A stretch of DNA of 64,000 nucleotides from positions 26,460 to 90,459 of the forward strand of contig CALBLK010000007.1 in NCBI GenBank assembly GCA_937895845.1. The letters are read 5' to 3'. Shown here in pieces: positions 58,457 through 64,000 of this stretch (positions are counted from its first letter, which is position 1; every line of letters begins with the position of its first letter). The notes below the pieces were generated by a model. That model ran no database searches, was not told the origin of the DNA, and saw only the letters and a program-made list of their open reading frames with translations. Origin of the DNA: an uncultured Prevotella sp. Lineage in GTDB: Bacteria > Bacteroidota > Bacteroidia > Bacteroidales > Bacteroidaceae. The translations under genes were made by a program, and so were the position numbers.

Positions 58457-59719
58457 TTAATTGTCAAGGTAATGGCTGACTGTCTCTATTAAGTCTTCCA
58501 CCTTGAACGGCTTTGTGATGAATTTGTCGCAGCCGGCAACTTTTGCCTCGCTGATGTTTTCCTCGAAAGCGTACGCACTGAGGATGATGATGGGGGTGTC
58601 ATGGCTCACTTCCTTGATAATTCTTGTTGCGTCAAGGCCGGTCATTCCCGGCATTCTGATGTCCATTAGGACGAGGTCGGGCCGCTCTTCATCAAAGAGT
58701 GTCACGGCCTCTATACCGTTGCTGGCATGGAGAAGCCGGTACCGTTTCCCGAAAATGTTCTTGACCAGCTGGAAGTTACTTTCCTCATCCTCGGCAACCA
58801 GGATACATTTCGAACTCTTGTTCTGTGGGTGAATGGTGACTCTGAATGTCTTTGAACTGAACGAGAGGATGTCCTTCTTTTTGGCTGTGGCAGACACCGT
58901 GCCCTCAAAAGGCAGTGTAAACGTGAATGTCGCCCCATGGCCTACCTGGGATTGTACATCGATGAAGCCTCCCATCCGTTCTACCAGAATCTTGCAAAGA
59001 GGCAGTCCGAGGCCGTGGCCGTTCTTTGTGGTCTCTGCATCCCTGGACACATAGGTGTTGAAGATTTCCCCCAAGTCGGCAGAGGCTATGCCGTTGCCCG
59101 TGTCGCATACGAAGAACTCTATTTGTGTATTGCTGTTCACAATGCGGTAGCCGAAGGTGATGCTCCCCTTTGCCGTGTGTTTGACGGCATTTCCAATCAA
59201 GTTGGACAAGACCTGCATTATCCGGTTGGCGTCAGCAACGAGATTTACTTCTTCTTCTGGCTCCTCGCAAATGAGTTCCACTTCCTCGTTAAGCCTGAAC
59301 TTGAAGCTGAGCTTGATGTTCTTGCACAGTTCATGCAGGTTTGTCTCGCTTTTCTTGATGGTTAGTTCGCCAGCCTCGATGCGCGACAGGTCCAGAATCT
59401 CGTTAATCAGACTCTGCAAGCGGTTGTTGTTGCTTTCGATGATTTCAAGAAACTCCATCCTGCCCTCAGCCGATTCTGTTTCGGCCATGATGCGTGCGAA
59501 TCCTTCGATGGCGTTCAGCGGTGTGCGGATTTCATGGCTCATGTTGGCCAAGAAGAGCGATTTCATTCTGCTTGTCTTCTCGGCTTCTTGGATGAGCGTC
59601 TCATGTTCCTTTAGCTTGGCACGGGCCGCATCTCTCTCAGCAATAGCCTTTCTTGTCTCTTCCTGGGCTTTTGCTATTTGCAGCCGGAGCTGTTCCACAT
59701 TTGTTGGTATTGCATCCAT
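58457..59719 (-). CDS. Soluble hybrid histidine kinase/response regulator
   Basis: 420 residues. The N-terminal ~50 residues form a coiled coil (LRLQIAKAQEETRKAIAERDAARAKL). The dimerisation/phosphoacceptor domain has SHEIRTPLN (H62). The ATPase domain has N177 in NLIGNAVKHT, DTGNGI and GHGLGLPLC. A receiver domain follows with D353 in LVLMDIRMPGMTG and a Lys in FITKPFK. No membrane segment, sensor or DNA-binding output domain is seen, so it is a cytoplasmic phosphorelay hub. It is 15 bases from the EEP gene. Confidence 0.9.
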   Translation of the reverse strand: MDAIPTNVEQLRLQIAKAQEETRKAIAERDAARAKLKEHETLIQEAEKTSRMKSLFLANMSHEIRTPLNAIEGFARIMAETESAEGRMEFLEIIESNNNRLQSLINEILDLSRIEAGELTIKKSETNLHELCKNIKLSFKFRLNEEVELICEEPEEEVNLVADANRIMQVLSNLIGNAVKHTAKGSITFGYRIVNSNTQIEFFVCDTGNGIASADLGEIFNTYVSRDAETTKNGHGLGLPLCKILVERMGGFIDVQSQVGHGATFTFTLPFEGTVSATAKKKDILSFSSKTFRVTIHPQNKSSKCILVAEDEESNFQLVKNIFGKRYRLLHASNGIEAVTLFDEERPDLVLMDIRMPGMTGLDATRIIKEVSHDTPIIILSAYAFEENISEAKVAGCDKFITKPFKVEDLIETVSHYLDN

Positions 59720-59779
59720 CCGTTTGATTCATGTATGCGGTTACTTTGGGCTCCAGCCTGATGGCTGGCTCGTTATTGT

Positions 59780-59933
59780 CCCAAATCGGTCATTAGATTT
59801 CGTCCCTTGTTGCAGCTCGTTTCTGGCAACTTGCAACGGAAGCGGTGAAGCCACAGCGGACTGTGGCGAGACACTGACGGCAGCAAGATGTGCCGGATGA
59901 AACGCTTATTTCGTTCCAATGACCAATTGGGGG
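59780..59933 (+). repeat. Intergenic element with terminal inverted repeats (copy C)
   Basis: Starts CCCAAATCGGTCATTAGA (59780-59797) and ends CCAATGACCAATTGGGGG near 59916-59933; the ends are inverted relatives. Interior hairpin GCCACAG-CGGA-CTGTGGC at 59850-59867 and a long block shared with copy B (GCAACGG..., CACTG.C.G.AGCAA.ATG...). It occupies most of the 292-base gap between the hybrid kinase start and the GT2 stop. No ORF is encoded. Confidence 0.75.
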
Positions 59934-60011
59934 TTAATTGTACCTGGCACAACTTAATTTTTGCAAAGGTATATAAAAAAATGAACAAGACGAGAAAGTT
60001 TGCAACAATTT

Positions 60012-61193
60012 TTAGCCTCTCCTGGCTTTCTCCCACGTTCCGTTGCCCTTGTGCTTGATGAGGTAGTTTATGCCCCTGAAAACATTTGTGTTCATGAACA
60101 GGAAATAGTAGGCAATGTACAGGGCGGATATTTTTACACCCCCCCTTGCGTCCAGGACATATCCTGCAAATGCCGCTGCGTAGAACAACAGCTGAAGCAC
60201 CCATGTGCAGACATAGACTGTTCCTGCCTGCTGCATGACTAAGGTGACATTCAGCGGGATGAGTGCCAGCAGGGCAAATGGTGTGACGCTCCATCTCAAT
60301 ATGCGGTGTGAAATGAACTGGAACGAGACAATGGGGTATCTGAACACGTTCATCAATGGTCTAAGGCGCCAGATGCTTTGCAGTCCGCCGGCTGCTATTC
60401 GTTTCTTGCGCTTGGCTTCCTCCTCTATGCTTGCAGAACCGTATTCCATGGCGTAGGCCTTGTCTGTATAGGCAATCCTGTATCCTTGTCTAAGCGTCTG
60501 CATGGACATGATGAAATCGTCAAGCAGCGTGTCCTTGGGCATCGGACGGTACAGCTCCTTCCTGATGGCGCACAGCTCGCCCGCGCAGCCCATGGCCGAG
60601 TACAGCTCGGCGTCCCACCGTTTCAAGGTGCTTTCGTATTTCCAATAGACACCCTCTCCCTGTGCCGCGGACTGGTTGCCGTTGCGCGCCATGACCCTTT
60701 TCTCGCCCGCCACGCAGCTGACCCTGCTGTCTTCAAACTGCTTGACTATTTCTTTGACTGCATCCGGGTTGAGACGGGTGTTGGCGTCTGTCATAATGAT
60801 TATGCCCGTCGTCGCATGGCTGACGCCTCTGTTAAGGGCTGCCGTCTTGCCTTGGCGTTCCGGCTGAAAGAGAATGTCTGCCTCACCCCTGTAACGGCTT
60901 AGCCTCTCGTTGGTCTTGTCCGTGCTGCCGTCTGTCACCCACAGCATGTGCAACTTGTCTTTGGGATAGTCTATCTGTCTTGTGTTTTCCATCTTCATGT
61001 CTACAACATCCTGCTCGTTATAGGCACAAACCATCAAGGTCACTTCTGGCCACAGGGACGTGTCTTCGGGCAGCGACAGCTGAGGGCGCGCCGGCCCCAT
61101 AATGCGTTTGATGTGGATGCAGCACCATAGTATGATGCCATAGCCAATGTAGGTGTAGAATACGATAAACAGACAGGTCCAGAAAGCTGTTTC
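60012..61193 (-). CDS. GT2-family membrane glycosyltransferase
   Basis: 393 residues from the ATG at 61193. An N-terminal membrane helix (ETAFWTCLFIVFYTYIGYGI) precedes a GT-A domain: VTLMVCAYNEQDVV, MLWVTDGSTDKT, IIMTDANTRL (the DxD metal motif is intact here), and DDFIMSMQTLRQG. C-terminal helices (~residues 290-375) follow, giving a cellulose-synthase/hyaluronan-synthase-like topology. It probably makes or extends a surface polysaccharide. A longer TTG start at 61244 was rejected because it lies inside a promoter-like element. Confidence 0.85.
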   Translation of the reverse strand, partial: ETAFWTCLFIVFYTYIGYGIILWCCIHIKRIMGPARPQLSLPEDTSLWPEVTLMVCAYNEQDVVDMKMENTRQIDYPKDKLHMLWVTDGSTDKTNERLSRYRGEADILFQPERQGKTAALNRGVSHATTGIIIMTDANTRLNPDAVKEIVKQFEDSRVSCVAGEKRVMARNGNQSAAQGEGVYWKYESTLKRWDAELYSAMGCAGELCAIRKELYRPMPKDTLLDDFIMSMQTLRQGYRIAYTDKAYAMEYGSASIEEEAKRKKRIAAGGLQSIWRLRPLMNVFRYPIVSFQFISHRILRWSVTPFALLALIPLNVTLVMQQAGTVYVCTWVLQLLFYAAAFAGYVLDARGGVKISALYIAYYFLFMNTNVFRGINYLIKHKGNGTWEKARRG

Positions 61194-61241
61194 CATGGGT
61201 GGTGTGGTGTTGGAGTTTGCAAATGCGTTAACTGTTGTTTG

Positions 61242-61249
61242 CAAAGTAA
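61242..61249 (-). promoter_or_regulatory. -7-like element for GT2 gene
   Basis: Minus-strand TTACTTTG, one mismatch to TAnnTTTG, 48 bases upstream of the ATG at 61193 and just after the rng terminator. Confidence 0.4.
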
Positions 61250-61265
61250 GCTAAAAAAGATGAGA

Positions 61266-61308
61266 CAACAAAGAAACCGGAGCTTTTTATGCTCCGGTTT
61301 CTTTGTTG
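61266..61308 (-). terminator. Strong intrinsic terminator of rng
   Basis: Perfect 18-base-pair inverted repeat, CAACAAAGAAACCGGAGC / GCTCCGGTTTCTTTGTTG, with a 7-base loop, ending 1 base past the rng stop and followed on the minus strand by TCTCATCTTTTTT. Confidence 0.85.
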
Positions 61309-61309
61309 C

Positions 61310-62884
61310 CTATTTCGCCTCCATCTCCTCTTGCATATCAATGAAATTGCCCTTCTTGTCATAAAACTCATACTGCAAGAATGCCAGTTTCTGTGAGGGG
61401 ATAATGTTGATGCCTAACCCGTATTTCATCTGCCACTTGCGCTTAAGTGAGATGATGCCCTGGTTGATATAGGCTGCTACATAAGGGTGTACATGAAGAT
61501 TGAACTTCTTGATGCCGATTTTATTTACCATCCGGTTGATTTTGCTCTCCAACAGGTCTGTGAACAAGATGCTTGACTTGATCTTTCCTTTGCCGAAGCA
61601 TGTGGGGCATGTTTCCTCTACGTTGACATCCATGGCGGGACGGACTCTCTGGCGCGTTATCTGCATCAGCCCAAACTTGCTGAGCGGGAGTATGTTGTGG
61701 CGTGCCCTGTCCTTTTGCATGTTTTTGCACATCCGCTCGTATAGCATCTGGCGGTCTTCCGCCAGGTTCATGTCGATGAAATCAACAACAATGATGCCTC
61801 CCATGTCGCGCAAACGCAGCTGCCTGGCCAGCTCGTCGGCGGCTCCGAGGTTAACCTCAAGGGCGTTGGCTTCCTGTCCGTTTTCAGAACGGGTGCGGTT
61901 GCCGCTGTTCACGTCAACCACATGCAAGGCTTCCGTGTGCTCGATGATGAGGTAGGCTCCGTGCTTGTAGTTGACAGTCTTTCCAAAGGCCGACTTGATT
62001 TGCTTGGTGACATTGAAATTGTCAAATATGGGAACCTGTCCTGTGTACAGCTTGACAATGTTTGCCTTGTCCGGGGCTATCAGTCCGACGTAGTCTTTTA
62101 TCTGGTTGTAGATGGTGTTGTCATTGACATAGATGCCATCGTATGTGGGGTTGAACAGGTCGCGCAGCAAAGCCACGGCGCGCCCCGTCTCCTCGTAGAT
62201 AATCTGTGGGCGGCTGGTTGTTTTCTGAACTTTTGTAATGGCATCATCCCAGCGTTTCAGCAGGGTCTTCAGCTCGTTGTCCAGCTCGGCGACGCGCTTG
62301 CCTTCCGCCGATGTCCGCACGATCACGCCGAAGTTCTTGGGCTTGATACTTTGTATCAGCTGCTTCAGGCGGGTGCGCTCTTCGCCTTTCTTTATCTTTG
62401 ACGACACAGAGACTTTGTCGTTGAAAGGGATGAGCACAATGTAGCGTCCCGCAAAGCTTAGTTCGCAGGTCAGCCGCGGCCCCTTGGTCGAAATTGGCTC
62501 CTTGACCACCTGCACCAGTACCTCTTGTCCAACGGTGAGGGTGTTTTGCACACTGCCGTCCTTTTTCAGGTCTGGCAGCCTCGAAGCCTTGCTGATTGGG
62601 TAGAGTTTCTTCCTGTCACTTTGTACCTGTCTGAGATATTTCTCGTAGGAGTTGAACTGAGAGCCTAAATCCAGATAGTGTAAGAAAGCATCCCTCTCAT
62701 AGCCCACGTTGACGAAACAGGCGTTGAGGCCAGGCATCAGTTTCTTGACTTTTGCCACGTAGATGTTGCCGACAGAAAAAGATGCCGAGCGTGTCTCGCT
62801 CTGGTATTCAACGAGGCTCTTGTCCTCAAGCAGTGCTATGGATATTTCTTTAGGCTGGACGTCAATTATAACTTCGCTTGTCAT
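61310..62884 (-). CDS. rng: Ribonuclease G/E family endoribonuclease
   Basis: 524 residues, RNase G-like in length and domain content. An N-terminal S1 domain (GNIYVAKVKKLMPGLNACFVNVGYERDAFLH) precedes the catalytic core with the metal-binding Asp in HVVDVNSGN (D324) and IIVVDFIDMN (D368). The zinc-link CPTC (C426, C429) is present, but the long RNase E C-terminal scaffold is absent. It processes 16S rRNA 5' ends and mRNA in other bacteria. A hairpin lies in its leader. Confidence 0.92.
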   Translation of the reverse strand: MTSEVIIDVQPKEISIALLEDKSLVEYQSETRSASFSVGNIYVAKVKKLMPGLNACFVNVGYERDAFLHYLDLGSQFNSYEKYLRQVQSDRKKLYPISKASRLPDLKKDGSVQNTLTVGQEVLVQVVKEPISTKGPRLTCELSFAGRYIVLIPFNDKVSVSSKIKKGEERTRLKQLIQSIKPKNFGVIVRTSAEGKRVAELDNELKTLLKRWDDAITKVQKTTSRPQIIYEETGRAVALLRDLFNPTYDGIYVNDNTIYNQIKDYVGLIAPDKANIVKLYTGQVPIFDNFNVTKQIKSAFGKTVNYKHGAYLIIEHTEALHVVDVNSGNRTRSENGQEANALEVNLGAADELARQLRLRDMGGIIVVDFIDMNLAEDRQMLYERMCKNMQKDRARHNILPLSKFGLMQITRQRVRPAMDVNVEETCPTCFGKGKIKSSILFTDLLESKINRMVNKIGIKKFNLHVHPYVAAYINQGIISLKRKWQMKYGLGINIIPSQKLAFLQYEFYDKKGNFIDMQEEMEAK

Positions 62885-62926
62885 TCGTTAAGGGTGGTAT
62901 TTTACGCTTGGATTTAAATAATTCTC

Positions 62927-62947
62927 AGCCAGCAATCTTGGCTGGCT
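62927..62947 (-). other. Leader hairpin upstream of rng
   Basis: Perfect 7-base inverted repeat AGCCAGC / GCTGGCT with a 7-base loop, about 43 bases upstream of the rng ATG. In Gram-negative bacteria the related rne gene is autoregulated through leader hairpins; whether that applies here is untested. Confidence 0.4.
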
Positions 62948-62958
62948 TCTCAAAATAG

Positions 62959-63004
62959 AAAGGGTGTGCCAATGTCTTTTCAGATTCCCTTGGCACACTC
63001 CTTT
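62959..63004 (-). terminator. Hairpin terminator-like, downstream of small basic protein gene
   Basis: GTGTGCCAA pairs with TTGGCACAC, extendable with AAAGG/CCTTT, followed on the minus strand by TATTTTG. It follows the 29-residue protein gene by about 45 bases and probably ends the HU-small-protein transcript. Confidence 0.6.
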
Positions 63005-63049
63005 CATTTCTTTTCTCCGAATAGACTTCTGTCTTTGCAAGTTATTGGC

Positions 63050-63139
63050 TTACTTGCTCTTGTGTCTGTTCTTTCTTAATCTTTTCTTACGCTTGTGAGT
63101 TGCCATCTTGTGGCCTTTCTTTTTCTTTCCGTTTGGCAT
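63050..63139 (-). CDS. Tiny basic protein resembling AURKAIP1/COX24 (mS38) domain
   Basis: A 29-codon ORF, ATG at 63139: it starts MPNGKKKKGHKMATHKR and ends in a Lys/Arg-rich KNRHKSK with TAA. Over half the residues are Lys, Arg or His. The H-K-M-A-T-H-K-R-K-K-R-L-R-K-N-R pattern resembles the AURKAIP1/COX24 domain found in mitochondrial ribosomal protein mS38 and in small Bacteroidota proteins; a ribosomal role is inferred, not shown. It is co-directional with HU, 39 bases after the HU stop, and is too short for ordinary ORF callers. Confidence 0.78.
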   Translation of the reverse strand: MPNGKKKKGHKMATHKRKKRLRKNRHKSK

Positions 63140-63178
63140 GGCTTAACGATTTATTTAAGTGAATATTTTATTGTTGTA

Positions 63179-63454
63179 TTATTTCATCTTGGCAATAAAG
63201 CTCTTGGCGGGCTTGAATGCGGGAAAGTCGTGTGCCTCAATAACAATTGTGGTGTTCTTCGAGATGTTGCGGGCTGTCTTTTGCGCGCGGTGCTTGACGA
63301 TGAAACTTCCGAAACCACGGAGAAATACATCCTCTTTTCTCTCTGACAGACTGTTTCTGACCTCTTCCATGAAAGCCTCTACTGTGGCGGCTACATCCTT
63401 TTTGGCCAGTCCTGTGTCACTCACAATCTTGTTGATAATATCAGCTTTGGTCAT
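63179..63454 (-). CDS. HU-family DNA-binding protein
   Basis: 91 residues, a typical nucleoid protein. MTKADIINKIVSDTGLAKKDVAATVEAFMEEVRNSLSERKEDVFLRGFGSFIVKHRAQKTARNISKNTTIVIEAHDFPAFKPAKSF shows the HU core, with the proline-containing beta arm (RNISKNTTIVI) near the end and FKPAKSF at the C-terminus. It binds and bends DNA as a dimer. The promoter is 46 bases upstream and the tiny basic protein gene is downstream. Confidence 0.96.
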   Translation of the reverse strand: MTKADIINKIVSDTGLAKKDVAATVEAFMEEVRNSLSERKEDVFLRGFGSFIVKHRAQKTARNISKNTTIVIEAHDFPAFKPAKSFIAKMK

Positions 63455-63500
63455 TTGCTATGTTTTATGTTTAAATGTTTATGTTTTATTTTTCGGAGTG

Positions 63501-63508
63501 CAAATTTA
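63501..63508 (-). promoter_or_regulatory. -7 element for HU gene
   Basis: Minus-strand TAAATTTG, an exact TAnnTTTG match, 46 bases from the ATG at 63454. Confidence 0.6.
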
Positions 63509-63718
63509 CTGATTTTCAGTGACAACCGAAAATTTATTTGCAATTTTTTGAGAAAAACACCTGTTTTCTGCTTGCAATTTTGCAGGGATGATTTTGGTGT
63601 CAGGCACTAATACCTATTTATATATGTGCGCGTTCAGGGCTGCAGTATGTTTCTGCTTCTTTTTTTCCGCCGGCGAGCTCCCTGGCAACCCATACTGGCA
63701 TCATTGAAAAGTGTCGTT

Positions 63719-63850
63719 GCCATTTGAGGCGTTCCGCGCTGCCAAACGGTTCGTCTTGCCTTGCCAAACGGTTCGTCTTGCCTTGCGAAATGGCCTGGAT
63801 GGCCGTCTAAAACCGGGCGTTCGGGCGGCTGAAACTGGCCGAATTGGCGG
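63719..63850 (+). repeat. Second array of six 22-base units
   Basis: Anchor bases at 63724, 63746, 63768, 63790, 63812 and 63834 fall at exact 22-base steps. Units two and three are identical over all 22 bases, beginning GCCAAACGGTTCGTCTTGCC; the others are degenerate (GCCATTTGAGG..., GCGAAATGGCC..., AAACCGGGCG..., GAAACTGGCC...). The core resembles the array at 42055-42191 (for example AAACGxxCxGTCTTGC). Confidence 0.6.
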
Positions 63851-63981
63851 AAAGATTGAAAGTAAGCTCACTGAAGTTTCCCACCCTTAGAAAGATGGCA
63901 TAAAATAACAGTTTCTCAAAAATAATTGGTAACTTTATGGTGTCTAAACATTTGGTTGACAACTATTTAAGAAAAACTGTT

Positions 63982-64000
63982 ATGAATGCGAAATTAAGCA
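63982..64000 (+). CDS. Start of a gene cut by the window edge
   Basis: ATG at 63982 opens MNAKLS before the window ends, so the product cannot be named. A -7-like TAACTTTA (63930-63937, one mismatch) lies 44 bases upstream. Confidence 0.35.

Larger units (their letters stand above)
63455..63981. other. Intergenic region, 527 bases
   Basis: Lies between HU (leftward) and a gene starting at the right edge. It contains the HU -7 element (63501-63508), an AT-rich stretch and the six-unit 22-base array at 63719-63850. I see no tRNA, ORF with protein-like content or terminator. Confidence 0.5.

Noticed and set aside
60378..60902. 174-codon antisense frame in the GT2 gene
   Set aside because: Composition is that of a reversed coding strand; the GT2 protein on the other strand has full motifs.
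61194..61244. TTG start for the GT2 gene at 61244
   Set aside because: The TTG lies inside a -7-like promoter element; the ATG at 61193 is the sensible start.
1..64000. tRNA, rRNA or transposase genes
   Set aside because: I looked for T-arm GTTCRA patterns and transposase-like motifs in intergenic stretches and found none convincing; a tRNA scan would be needed to exclude them.

Overview
The window reads as chromosomal DNA of a Bacteroidota bacterium, most likely family Prevotellaceae; the genus is not resolved. Evidence: upstream regions repeatedly carry the Bacteroidota sigma-factor signature TAnnTTTG (sometimes with TTTG 19-20 bases upstream) and almost no Shine-Dalgarno sequences; the gene set includes a class 3 fructose-bisphosphatase, the lineage-specific omega-like RNA polymerase subunit, DUF4293, DUF4468 and DUF4738 proteins, a PF14121-type putative porin and proteins with type IX secretion (Por) tails. 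It is a mostly housekeeping region. I see no prophage, CRISPR array, transposase gene, rRNA or tRNA.

Layout. 1-3.8 kb: 3' end of a FecCD-type permease, class 3 FBPase and a glycosyltransferase-like protein. 3.9-12.1 kb: a long leftward run (purU, hisH-A-F-IE, an FtsE-like ATPase, lysC, lysA, a GT2 protein) devoted to histidine and lysine/diaminopimelate synthesis. 12.2-15.4 kb: FHA/zinc-ribbon protein and HU-CCDC81/SPOR protein leftward, dTDP-sugar epimerase and a lipoprotein rightward. 15.4-21.2 kb: glnS-TPR-DedA, translationally coupled, then manC and nudC. 21.4-32 kb: C11 peptidase, GH25 lysozyme, zinc-ribbon membrane protein, TrmH-family methyltransferase, Omp85-family protein, LytTR regulator, dapA, RluA-type synthase, menA. 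32-46.6 kb: HD hydrolase, porin, DUF4468, uvrB, then the outer-membrane/transcription cluster bamD-rpoZ-DUF4293-DUF5715, a YtxH/holin-like envelope trio, SPOR lipoprotein, ruvX-def-TPR, DUF3298 lipoprotein. 46.7-55.5 kb: pgk, ridA-queC, two large Por-tailed secreted proteins, fabD. 55.5-64 kb: cytoplasmic GH13 amylase, endonuclease/exonuclease/phosphatase-family membrane protein, soluble hybrid kinase, GT2, RNase G, a 29-residue basic protein and HU.

Functional themes. aspartokinase, dapA and lysA give most of the diaminopimelate/lysine route. BamD, the Omp85 protein, the porin and the Por-tailed proteins are outer-membrane or secreted business. Several operons use 4-base stop/start overlaps (ATGA or GTGA), implying coupled translation.

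Most unusual signals. (1) Two otherwise empty intergenic regions, near 42.1 kb and 63.8 kb, each hold six degenerate sequence units in exact 22-base register, with a related core in both. (2) A family of roughly 150-190 bp intergenic elements with near-perfect terminal inverted repeats and a conserved internal hairpin occurs twice (57.2 and 59.8 kb, opposite orientations) with a partial relative after dapA. (3) A 29-residue basic protein resembling the mitochondrial ribosomal mS38/COX24 domain sits beside HU. (4) Two promoters sit so close to their start codons that the mRNAs should be leaderless. (5) Two glycosyltransferase-like genes lack key catalytic features. All functional statements are from sequence reading only; no searches were run.
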